A program made the position numbers and the translations under genes. DNA of 64,000 nt from Aureococcus anophagefferens (Eukaryota > Sar > Pelagophyceae > Pelagomonadales > Pelagomonadaceae), in NCBI RefSeq assembly GCF_000186865.1, contig NW_008705568.1:645513-709512 (forward strand), in the 5' to 3' direction. The notes beneath the pieces were generated by a model. The model saw nothing but the letters and a program-made list of their open reading frames with translations, made no database searches and had not been told where the DNA came from. Below are positions 18,781 to 27,968 of this stretch, one piece after another (within the stretch, counting starts at the first letter, position 1; each line of letters begins with the position of its first letter).

Positions 18781-19635
18781 ATGGGCGCCTCGACGTCCAA
18801 GCCGCCGCCGACGCTCGGTCCCGCGGCGCCCGCGCCGCCGGAACCGTCGAAGAAGAGACAACCAAAGGCGCCACCCACACCGCGACCGCTGAAGCGGCCG
18901 CGGCGGTCCTGCCGCGGCCCGGCGCCGATCCCCGAGACGCCCGTCGCCGTGCTCGTCGCCGGCGGCGCGACGGCCGTCGTGCGGAAGCGCGCCCACCAGC
19001 TGACGCTCCAGGGCGCGCACCGGTGCTTCGGCCAGGTGCGCGCGGTCACGGGCACGCCCGCGGACCGCGCGCCCGGCGAGGCGGAGACGCCGAAATTCGG
19101 CACGGAGGTGCGCCTCGGCCTCCACGAGATGTGCTACCTCGCCGCCCGGGACCGCCTGATCGTCCGCGAGACGAGCGACGGCGACGCGCTGGACACCGCG
19201 GAGATCCGGCGCCGCTGCGGCGCGTGGGCGCCCCTCGGCGACGTCCGCTTCGACGCCACGCTCGCCGTCTACGCGCACTTCCGCGACAAGAAGTGGATCG
19301 TCAAGGACGGCCTCCAGTTCGGCGCGGACTTCGTGCTCTACCGCCGGTCGCCCGACGTCTTCCACGCCGAGTACTGCGTCGTCGTCGCGGAGCGCGACGA
19401 GATCGTGCCGTGGCGGCGCTGCAAGGCGAACGCGCGGCTCTCGTCCGACGTGCGCAAGCACCTGTGCATCGCCTACGCGCCGCCGCCGGGCTCGGCGGAG
19501 CCCGTCGTCGAGATCATCGTCGACGACGCCTTCGCGCGGCCCGCGGACGCGAACGCCGGCAAGCGGCGCCAGAAGGTGCCCACGTCCTCGGACGCGCACA
19601 AGAAGCGGCCGCGGGACGACGACGGGGGGGCGTAA
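18781..19635 (+). CDS. tRNA-splicing endonuclease catalytic subunit (TSEN2/SEN2-like)
   Basis: 284 residues. A basic, Pro-rich N-terminus is followed by the endonuclease fold: WIVKDGLQFGADFVLYRRSP and DVFHAEYCVVV carry the catalytic Tyr and His regions, and VRKHLCIAYA carries the catalytic Lys. It would cut pre-tRNA introns at the 5' site within the four-subunit nuclear complex. SEN34 is the alternative; the ...GADFVLYRR.P..FHAEY pattern favours SEN2. The N-terminus lacks a targeting signal, and Lys/Arg clusters fit nuclear entry. The gene starts 126 bp from the divergent MFS gene. Confidence 0.8.
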   Translation: MGASTSKPPPTLGPAAPAPPEPSKKRQPKAPPTPRPLKRPRRSCRGPAPIPETPVAVLVAGGATAVVRKRAHQLTLQGAHRCFGQVRAVTGTPADRAPGEAETPKFGTEVRLGLHEMCYLAARDRLIVRETSDGDALDTAEIRRRCGAWAPLGDVRFDATLAVYAHFRDKKWIVKDGLQFGADFVLYRRSPDVFHAEYCVVVAERDEIVPWRRCKANARLSSDVRKHLCIAYAPPPGSAEPVVEIIVDDAFARPADANAGKRRQKVPTSSDAHKKRPRDDDGGA

Positions 19636-19714
19636 GCCGTCGCTGCTACTGGGGGAGCACGCTACGAAACAACGACGCACGGACGAGTGCGCCGCAAAAA
19701 AAACAGGACGATGT

Positions 19715-21503
19715 TTAGCCGCCGCTCGCGGCGCGCCGCTTGGCCTCCTTCTTGCGCCGCTTCGCGGAGCCCGAGAGGGCCTTCTTCTTCGCCGGCTCCG
19801 CGGCGCCGGCCGGCCGCCCGCGGGCGAGGTCCGCGGCGTCGGGCCGCCAGTCCGGCGGCGGCTGCTTGCGGAGGGTCACGGAGACGCGCGGGCCCGAGCA
19901 CGCGGAGATGCAGTGCTTCGCGACGGTGCCGGCGTTGCCGCCGAGGACGAGGAGCGACCGCCGCGGGCAGGGCACGGCGAGGCCGACAACGGGCTCCCAG
20001 GTGGACTCGCGGACGCAGCGGAACGCGGAGCCCACGAGCATGGGCTCCTCCCCTAGCAGCGAGAGCGTCGAGATGGGCCGCGCGTAGGACGCGTGGTCCG
20101 TGTGCGGCGGGATGCAGTCGCCGGCGTCGTAGTAGTTGATGATGGCGCTGTCGGGCCGCGCGTCCGCGGGCAGGAGCGNNNNNNNNNNNNNNNNNNNNNN
20201 NNNNNNNNNNNNNNNNNNNNNNNNNNNNNNNNNNNNNNNNNNNNNNNNNNNNNNNNNNNNNNNNNNNNNNNNNNNNNNNNNNNNNNNNNNNNNNNNNNNN
20301 NNNNNNNNNNNNNNNNNNNNNNNNNNNNNNNNNNNNNNNNNNNNNNNNNNNNNNNNNNNNNNNNNNNNNNNNNNNNNNNNNNNNNNNNNNNNNNNNNNNN
20401 NNNNNNNNNNNNNNNNNNNNNNNNNNNNNNNNNNNNNNNNNNNNNNNNNNNNNNNNNNNNNNNNNNNNNNNNNNNNNNNNNNNNNNNNNNNNNNNNNNNN
20501 NNNNNNNNNNNNNNNNNNNNNNNNNNNNNNNNNNNNNNNNNNNNNNNNNNNNNNNNNNNNNNNNNNNNNNNNNNNNNNNNNNNNNNNNNNNNNNNNNNNN
20601 NNNNNNNNNNNNNNNNNNNNNNNNNNNNNNNNNNNNNNNNNNNNNNNNNNNNNNNNNNNNNNNNNNNNNNNNNNNNNNNNNNNNNNNNNNNNNNNNNNNN
20701 NNNNNNNNNNNNNNNNNNNNNNNNNNNNNNNNNNNNNNNNNNNNNNNNNNNNNNNNNNNNNNNNNNNNNNNNNNNNNNNNNNNNNNNNNNNNNNNNNNNN
20801 NNNNNNNNNNNNNNNNNNNNNNNNNNNNNNNNNNNNNNNNNNNNNNNNNNNNNNNNNNNNNNNNNNNNNNNNNNNNNNNNNNNNNNNNNNNNNNNNNNNN
20901 NNNNNNNNNNNNNNNNNNNNNNNNNNNNNNNNNNNNNNNNNNNNNNNNNNNNNNNNNNNNNNNNNNNNNNNNNNNNNNNNNNNNNNNNNNNNNNNNNNNN
21001 NNNNNNNNNNNNNNNNNNNNNNNNNNNNNNNNNNNNNNNNNNNNNNNNNNNNNNNNNNNNNNNNNNTACCTCCGCCCGCCGGACGCGCGGAGGTACGTCG
21101 GCTTCCGGAGCTCGCCGCGCCGGCCCGCGTCGCACTGCGCCCGGACGAAGGCGACGAGCTCGCGCTCCTCGGCCTCCGTGACGGCGTCGCGGTGGAGGAC
21201 CAGGCCCTCGGCGAGGTCGACCGCGCCGCTCCGGCACGTGAAGCGCTCGCCGCTTGCGACCGGGGCGTCGGCGGCCTTGTGCTTGTGCCGCCGCCGTTTC
21301 TGCTTCTTGCGCGCGGGCGCGTCGCTCGGCGCGTCGCTCGGCACGCGCGACGACGACGGCGCGTCGCTCGGAGCTAGCGCGCGCTTCTTCATCTTCTTTG
21401 GGACGAAGCTCTCCTTCCTCTCCATCGCAGGCACCTCGCCTTTTGCGCTGAGCTCTAGGAGAGGTAAAATATCGAGTTCTTGAAGGCTGCTTGAATCCCG
21501 CAT
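19715..21503 (-). CDS. AlkB-type 2OG-Fe(II) dioxygenase (ALKBH9/10-like), interrupted by an N gap
   Basis: The C-terminal part (20178-19715) has IINYYDAGDCIPPHTDHASY, where HTD is the iron-binding HxD, then RPISTLSLLGE and the distal RVSVTLRKQ with the 2OG-binding Arg. The N-terminal part (21503-21067) contains a basic nuclear-like stretch (ARKKQKRRRHKHKA) and a domain start DLAEGLVLHRDAVTEAEERE. Plant ALKBH9/10-type proteins that demethylate RNA bases look similar. 888 unknown bases separate the halves and the frames differ across the gap, so an intron or inexact gap size is likely. The C-terminus is Lys-rich (KRRKKEAKRRAASGG). Confidence 0.75.
20179..21066. other. Assembly gap (888 N)
   Basis: Unknown bases within the AlkB-type gene; its length is not a reliable distance. 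Confidence 1.
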
Positions 21504-21576
21504 AAAAGCAGCCCTGTCGAGGGCTCGATGGCGCTTTTGGTTATGGTCCAAGGAGCAGTGGATCCGACATACTAAA

Positions 21577-24500
21577 ATGAAGGCGCGCGCAGCGCTCTCG
21601 TGCCTCGCGCTCGCGCGCGCCGCGCTCGTCGAGTTCGAGCTCGACGGCGAAGCGCTGCCCATCGACGTGTCGATCGAGGGCTGCTTCTCGCGCGGCGGCC
21701 TCGAGGCCTTCGTGGCCCAGCAGCACGAGAACATCACCAGCCGGGCTGCGCGCCGCGGGACCGCGCCTGCGTCGTGAAGCGGCTCGGCGCGGCGGCGGGC
21801 GGCTTCGCGGAGAGCTGCCGCGGCGGCGGCGCCGGAGCGCCGCACAGCGACCTCCGCGATCTCTCCGTCGAGTGCCTCTTCCCGGGCTCCGTGTGGCTCC
21901 GGAGCGACCGCCTCGTGCACCACTGCCCCCGCATCGCGGCGCCCCTGCCGGGCGTCGCCTACTGCCACGCCGTGCGCGCGGCCGGCGGCGAGGAGCTGCT
22001 CCGCGACTGCCGGCCTTCGGAAGGCGTCGACGGGCTCGTGCTCACGTGGGGCATGGCCGAGGGGCGCTACAGCTTCGCCGCCTGGCTCGAGCCCCACGCG
22101 GAGGAGCGCATCGCCTTCGACTTCGAGGTGGCCCTGCCGCCCTACGCGGACGGCGGCGTCGCGCTCGGCCTGTTCCCGGGCGGGAAAAGGGTGCGGAACT
22201 TCAAAGGCTCCTCGCTCGGCCGTTTTCCACTCGTTTCGGCTGATGTTTGGACGAGTGATCAGCTCTCGGAGGGTTCTCGAAGCGTGGACGCTTTCTCTGG
22301 AACGCGTGGAACACTCGCATCGAAGCGACGTTGAATCGCCCTTTCCCCGCCCAGGCCTGTTCCTGGGCCACGACGCGCACCTCGCGCTGACGGTCGACGG
22401 CGCCGTCCGCGAGGTCCTGGAGCTCGAGCGCGTCACGGGCGACCGCCACTACATGCCCGACTACCAGGACCCGGCCGCCCTGCGCGCGTCGCTCGCGGCG
22501 CACGCGACCGCGGTGCTCGCGCGCGCGGGCCTCAAGCCGGCCGACGTCGACTACGTGGCCTACGCGGAGAACCACATGTGCTGCGACCGGCGCGTCGTCG
22601 CCGCGTCGGACGCGACCGTGGCCTACGACGTCTTCGCCGGGCCCGGGAGCGCCTTCGGCGCCGTCTGGTGCTACGCGAACCACTACGACGCGCACGCGCT
22701 GCTCGCGCTCATCGACTCGCCGCTCCATGCGCCGCTCGTCTACGTGTCGGACTCGCAGGTCTTCGCCTTCCGCGGGTCGAGCCCCTACGACCCGCGGCGG
22801 CCGCCCGGCGCGCCGCTCCTCGAGCGGCTCGCGGCGCCTTCCGCGTCGTTCGGCATGGCCTACGAGCTCGTCGCCGTATTGCTCGACGAGGTCACGGGCG
22901 GCCTCGAGGCCTTCTCGGCCGCGTGGCTGCGCGCCTCGGAGGCGCTCGGCCGGCCGAAGATCTTCTCGAACGCGGGCAAGGCCATGGGCTACGCGGGACT
23001 CGGGGCAGGACAAGAGAGCGAAATTCCCAACTTCAAAGCCTCATATCTCGGCCGTTTTCCACTCGTTTCGGCTGATTTTTGGACGAGCGATCATCTTTCG
23101 GAACGGCCTCGAAGCGTGGATGTGTTTTTCGTAACGCGCGCGCGCGGAACACTCACGTTGAAGCGACGTTGAATCACCCTTGTCCTGCCCAGGCGGGGCT
23201 CGGCGCGCCGCGCGCCGAGTGGGACGCGGCCATGCGGGCTTTGTACGAGGACTGGTCGAGCCACGTGCCCGTGACGTTCCTCCTCGACTCGGCGGGCCTC
23301 GACGTGCTCCGGGCCAACGGCCTGGCGTCGCCCTTCGCCTTTAAGGAGGCCGGCGGGCTCCGGGACATGGTCGCGGACGACGTGCTGAAGCTGTTCCCCG
23401 GCGAGCGGGACGCGGCCTACTTCCGCGACCTCGCGGCGACGCTCCAGCGGACCTTCGAGGCCATGAACGGGGACATCGTCGCGGGCCTGCTCCGCGACGC
23501 GGGCGGCTCCGACGCGTTCGACGGTCTCGCGCTGTCGGGCGGCTGCGCGCTGAACGTGCTCGCGAACTCGCACCTCGAGCGGCGGTTGGCGACGCGCGTC
23601 GTCGTGCCGCTGGCGCCCAACGACTGCGGCCTCGCCGTCGGCGCGGCCTGGCACGTGGCCGTGCCCCGGGAGCGGCCGAGGGGGCTCCAGTACGCCGCTG
23701 TGCCGAAACCAACCACTGGTTTGGGTGGTCCTGACCAAACTTGAGAATTCTCTAGCTCGGTCAAATCAAAGTCGATTCGGCTGATTTTTGGACGGATCGA
23801 TCGCTCTCGTCGAGTTCTCGAAGCCCAGCCGGAACTTGTGTCCAAACATTCGAATACGCTCACATTGAAGTCGGGTTGAAGATTTGGTTTCGGCACAGGT
23901 ACGCGGGCCCGCCGCTCTTCGACGCCGCGGCCGCGCCGCGCCTCGTCGCCGAGCTCGCGCGGCGCGGCGCCGCGCGGGGCGGGTCGGCCGCGCCCGCCCG
24001 GGCGGCGTCCGACGACCTGGCGGACCTCGTCGAGGCCGGCCTCGTGAGCGGCTTCGCGACGGAGGAAGCGACGTCGGCGGACGCGGGGCCGCGCGGCGCC
24101 GACGACGCCGCGGACCTCGTGCGGGCGGGCCTCGTGCGCGGCGTCGACGCGCGCGCCGGGGCGCGCGGCGTCGACGTGCGGGAGGACGTCGGCGTCGAGG
24201 CGCTCGCGGACCTGCTCGCCGCGGGCAAGGTCGTCGGCGTCGTCCGGGGGGCGATGGAGTTCGGGCCCCGGGCGCTGGGCCACCGGTCGCTCCTCGCGGA
24301 CCCGTCGCGGCCGGGGTCCAAGGACCGGCTCAACGCCGTCAAGCACCGCGAGTGGTGGCGGCCGACGGCGCCCGTCGTCGCGCGCGAGGCCGCGCGCGAC
24401 GTCTTCGAGACCCTCCCGGAGTCGCCCTACATGTCCTTCGCGCCGCGGCTCACGGCGGCGGCCGCGGCGGCGCTGCCGGGCATCCACCACTTCGACGGCA

Positions 24501-24718
24501 CGGCGCGGCCCCAGGTCGTCGCGCCGGCCGACGAGCCCTGGCTCCACGCGCTCCTCGCGGCCGTCGCGCGGCGCACGGGCTGGGCCGTGCTCATCAACAC
24601 GTCCTTCAACACGAAGGGCCGGCCCATCCTCAACACGGCGGCCGAGGCGCTCGCCCTCCTCGAGTCCGACGGGCTCGACGCCGTGCTCATCGAGGCGACG
24701 CTCGTCCTAAAACGTTGA
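21577..24718 (+). CDS. NodU/CmcH-type carbamoyltransferase with novel N-terminal domain and three introners
   Basis: Exons: 21577-22167, 22355-22992, 23193-23689, 23899-24718. From GLFLGHDAHLALTVDGA onward it matches the carbamoyltransferase family. It has CYANHYDAHALLALIDSP, LSGGCALNVLANS and the C-terminal domain GAMEFGPRALGHRSLLADP followed by LNAVKHREWWRPTAPVV. The reaction is O-carbamoylation of a sugar or similar hydroxyl using carbamoyl phosphate and ATP. Ahead of it lie a signal peptide and about 190 residues I do not recognise (Cys-containing, WGMAEGRYSFAAWLEP). A frame change near 21745 within that part is probably an indel error. All three introners excise in phase, giving VALGLFLGHDA, GYAGLGAPRAEW and RGLQYAGPPLF. 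Confidence 0.82.
22168..22354 (+). mobile_element. Introner, family A, in carbamoyltransferase gene (187 bp)
   Basis: Target duplication GCCTGTTCC on both sides; donor is GC, acceptor CCGCCCAG from the element. Using the nearby GT instead would break the frame. Same sense as the gene. This is the most diverged family A copy and the shortest. Confidence 0.92.
22993..23192 (+). mobile_element. Introner, family A, in carbamoyltransferase gene (200 bp)
   Basis: Duplication GCGGGACT versus GCGGGGCT (one mismatch). GC donor, acceptor CTGCCCAG, same sense as the gene. Confidence 0.93.
23690..23898 (+). mobile_element. Introner, family B, in carbamoyltransferase gene (209 bp)
   Basis: Duplication GTACGCCG versus GTACGCGG. 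GT donor, acceptor CGGCACAG. Perfect 15-bp inverted ends CTGTGCCGAAACCAA. Same sense as the gene. Confidence 0.95.
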
Positions 24719-24806
24719 TGTGCATGTTGACGATATATGGTATCTCGCATCCGCGCCAAATTCGACGCGTCGTAATCGAGAGACTGAGACGGGCAGCCCG
24801 AGGACG

Positions 24807-27707
24807 ATGTCGTCCGCCGGCTACGGGTCCACCCCCGAGGCCGTCGAGGGCGGCGAGGCGCCGGCGCTGGAGACGAGCAAGGCCGACGCGCGCAAGCCGT
24901 CGGCGCGCTTCGCCTACGCCGTCGTCGCCGGCGCCGCGCTCGTCGTCTTCGCGGCGACGCGCCTGCCCTACGACGGCCCCGTGACGGCCTTTAGCGACCT
25001 CGCGACGCGGAAGGCGCGCTACGAGGGCGGCTACGGGCGGTCCGGCGACGACGCCGCGGCGACGGGCGCCGTCATGGACCCGCCCGCTTTGACGACGGAC
25101 GACGCCGCGGCCGCGGAAGGCGGCGACGCCGCGGACGGCGGCGACAACGGCGAGAGCGTCGACGGCGTCGCGAGCGACGACGACCCGACGCGCGTCACGG
25201 AGGCCGACGACGGCGACGACTACGTCGACCCCGCGGCGGCGAAGACGGGCTACACGTACAGCAACGGCACGAAGCCGAAAGCGCTGCCGCTCAAGTTCGA
25301 GCTCGTCTACGACTACAGCGCGCCCGAGTCCATGGGCTACTACCCCTGGGACTACCTCGTGGAGCCCTTCCGATCCACGGTGCTTCAGCCCGTGCACCGC
25401 GTCAAGGACGCGGAGTACACCTGGACGCTCGAGCTGCCCGGCATGGAGGGCAAGGAGAGCGAGATGGTCGTCCGCGGCGTCAAGGGCGAGACCCTGACCC
25501 ACTCCTTCTCCTACCCGGGCCGCTTCTACAACCTCCACCTGGTAGAAACGTCGGGCTCCCACGGCGAGCGCTGGCTCAAGGAGGAGATCATCTGCAAGTA
25601 CGTCCGCCGCGAGCTCCGGAAGCTGAACGACGCGGACCGCGGCCTCTACTTCGAGGCGCTCAAGCAGATCTACACGCTGAGCATGCCCGAGGGCAAGGCC
25701 ATGTACGGCGCTAACTTCCGCAACTACGAGTACCTCAACAAGAAGCACCTCGCGGCCATGTCCATCGAGGGCTGCTCGCCGTGGCACACGTCGTCCGTCT
25801 TCCTCACGGCCCACGCGGCCTTCACGCGCGAGTTCGAGATGGCGCTCCAGAGCGTCCACTCGTCCGTCGCCGCCCACTACTGGGAGTACACCATCGACGC
25901 GGAGAAGTACGGCAACCGGTGGACGGAGCACTCGCCGATCTTCTCCGACGACATGTTCGGCGTCTTCCCGCCCGTCGCGCCCTTCATCGTCGACACGGGC
26001 CTCCTGCCGAACACGCCCCTGGGCACGAACTGGTCCTCGCCGGAGCACTCGCCCTGGGGCTACGTCGTCGACAACTTCTCGCCCGACAAGACGCCTTACC
26101 TGACGCGCGCGGCGTCCATGTGCGGGCTGCCGACGACGGCGCCGCTCCCGACGTGCACGAAGCTCCACAAGGTGCTCAACGCGACGAACATGTGGGAGTT
26201 CCGCAACCAGGTCGAGACCTACTACCACGCGGAGCTCCACCCCCTGATCGGCGGCGCGTGGGACTGCAAGTTCGCGGACATCAAGACGCTCATCGACCGC
26301 AACCCGAACGTCACGTCCTACGCCGAGGACATCATGACCGACCTGGGCATCCTGATGCGCTACGCCTACAGCGTCCAGAAGAACTACTCGCACGGCGTCC
26401 TCGTGCCCGGTTTGAAAGGCTGGGGGTCCCAGTGGGGCGACATCCGCTGCCCGCACCGCTGCGACCTCATCATCGAGAACGAGAACAACGCGGGCAACAT
26501 GCCGACCTACACCTTCGACGACGACGGCGGCGACGACGACGGCTCGCGCCGCCTCGGCGCCCAGAACGAGCTCCGGCCCATGAAGCACGTCGAGTCGGCG
26601 AACCACGGCCTCGGCGTCGCGAGCAAGAAGAGCGACGACGACGGCGACGACGACGCGGCGACGTCGAAGAAGGGGTCGTCGTCGTCCGACGACGACGCGG
26701 GCGACGACGCGGCCGCGTCCCAGGCCTCGGGCAACTCGACGGCCGCGGCGGCGCAGGCGACGACGACGGTCACGCACGTGGACCACCTCTGCACCTGCAC
26801 CATCGACAAGGTGCGCATCCCCCTCGAGGAGGGCGAGGAGCTGTCCATCGAGTACGCCTACCACGTCCTCGACAAGATCAAGTTGTTGAACAAGCTCTAC
26901 GACGCGACGGGCACGTCCGCGGCGACGATCACGGACTACGACGACGACTGGCCGACGGTCTACGACGGCAAGGTCCAGCTCTTCGACGGCCTCTCCCAGG
27001 GCGACACGACGCAGCTCATCATCTGGTTCACGAAGCTCTTCGCGTACTTCCCCAAGATGGGGCCGATGACGGCGATTTTGGGCAGCCCCGCGGACCCCGT
27101 CTTCTGGGCGTCCCACGGCGCCTGGGAGCGCCTCTGGCACTACGCGCGCATCACGAAGATGTGGCAGAACAACGACAACATCGAGGAGACCATGGAGCAG
27201 TGGGGCCGGTGGCGGCCGCAGATCAAGAACAACCCCGTGACGACGTGCTCCTGGTCCAAGCAGGCCTACTCCATGCTCCCCTTCTGGAACCTCATGGACT
27301 ACGAGCGGTCGCCGGACATCCAGGCCCACATCGCCGGCGCCGCGAAGCAGCACAAGCACAGCTACCTGACGAACGCGGACCTCAACGAGATGTTCAACCC
27401 CCAGAACCCGTCGCTGCCCTTCGTCTTCGACACCTTTTCCTGGGACCACTGCGACCAGTGGAACGGGAAGAAGGGGCTCCACGGCGCCTTCGACGGGCCC
27501 GTCACCGAGGCGACGGACCGCGAGCTCTTCCGCATGCGGCTCCGCGAGAGCGCGTGGACGGACCTCGGCTCGCTCTACGAGAGCGGCCGGGCCGCGGAGC
27601 TCCGCTCCGACGAGGAGCACGCGCAGCTCCACGAGTTCCGGTCCTGGCTCTACGACGACGAGAGCATCCACGACACCATCGACTTCGAGACGGGCGAGTA
27701 CCGGTAG
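24807..27707 (+). CDS. Membrane-anchored tyrosinase / polyphenol-oxidase-like protein
   Basis: 966 residues, single exon. The N-terminal signal anchor (FAYAVVAGAALVVFAATRL, about residues 36-54) is followed by an Asp/Ala-rich linker. VRRELRKLNDADRGLYFEAL matches the lead-in of tyrosinases. The CuA region is KKHLAAMSIEG, WHTSSVFLTAHAAFTREFE and AAHYWEYT, giving three His ligands. A CuB region follows with DPVFWASHGAWERLWHYAR. Between them is an acidic low-complexity insert (DDDGGDDDG and polySer/Asp). The expected activity is oxidation of phenols in an extracytoplasmic compartment. A GTG at 24720 lies upstream; the ATG at 24807 is preferred. Confidence 0.8.
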   Translation: MSSAGYGSTPEAVEGGEAPALETSKADARKPSARFAYAVVAGAALVVFAATRLPYDGPVTAFSDLATRKARYEGGYGRSGDDAAATGAVMDPPALTTDDAAAAEGGDAADGGDNGESVDGVASDDDPTRVTEADDGDDYVDPAAAKTGYTYSNGTKPKALPLKFELVYDYSAPESMGYYPWDYLVEPFRSTVLQPVHRVKDAEYTWTLELPGMEGKESEMVVRGVKGETLTHSFSYPGRFYNLHLVETSGSHGERWLKEEIICKYVRRELRKLNDADRGLYFEALKQIYTLSMPEGKAMYGANFRNYEYLNKKHLAAMSIEGCSPWHTSSVFLTAHAAFTREFEMALQSVHSSVAAHYWEYTIDAEKYGNRWTEHSPIFSDDMFGVFPPVAPFIVDTGLLPNTPLGTNWSSPEHSPWGYVVDNFSPDKTPYLTRAASMCGLPTTAPLPTCTKLHKVLNATNMWEFRNQVETYYHAELHPLIGGAWDCKFADIKTLIDRNPNVTSYAEDIMTDLGILMRYAYSVQKNYSHGVLVPGLKGWGSQWGDIRCPHRCDLIIENENNAGNMPTYTFDDDGGDDDGSRRLGAQNELRPMKHVESANHGLGVASKKSDDDGDDDAATSKKGSSSSDDDAGDDAAASQASGNSTAAAAQATTTVTHVDHLCTCTIDKVRIPLEEGEELSIEYAYHVLDKIKLLNKLYDATGTSAATITDYDDDWPTVYDGKVQLFDGLSQGDTTQLIIWFTKLFAYFPKMGPMTAILGSPADPVFWASHGAWERLWHYARITKMWQNNDNIEETMEQWGRWRPQIKNNPVTTCSWSKQAYSMLPFWNLMDYERSPDIQAHIAGAAKQHKHSYLTNADLNEMFNPQNPSLPFVFDTFSWDHCDQWNGKKGLHGAFDGPVTEATDRELFRMRLRESAWTDLGSLYESGRAAELRSDEEHAQLHEFRSWLYDDESIHDTIDFETGEYR

Positions 27708-27968
27708 GCGGCCCCCGCTCCGTCCTCTCCCCGCCCCTCCTCCCGCTCGGGCTAATCGCGAGCGCCGCTGCGTGCCCACGAGCGGCGTCGGGCCCGGGGC
27801 TCTCCGGGCCGGTCGGCGTTGTCGGAGCGGCCTGCGAGGGTTTTGGAGGGTTCAACACCTCGTTCAACCAACATACTTAAGCTTGAAGATCCCCGAGGCT
27901 GCCGCGCCGCAGCATGAGTGCGCAGATTTGACGCTCGCCCGCAGCAGCCCTCCGGTGGTATTCCCGCG

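Noticed and set aside
5000..19000. Bacterial contamination, suggested by PpnP and high GC
   Set aside because: The same region contains spliceosomal introners in RGS and apyrase genes and eukaryote-specific families, with uniform composition.
20179..21066. Long open frames spanning the N run
   Set aside because: They are translations of unknown bases and carry no information.
22171..22176. GT donor inside GGCCTGTTCC at the first carbamoyltransferase introner
   Set aside because: Splicing from it adds four bases and shifts the frame; the GC four bases upstream restores VALGLFLGHDA.
24687..27779. 1030-codon open frame opposite the tyrosinase
   Set aside because: It is the Val/Arg/Leu-rich shadow of a GC-rich gene; the plus strand has the conserved copper-site motifs.
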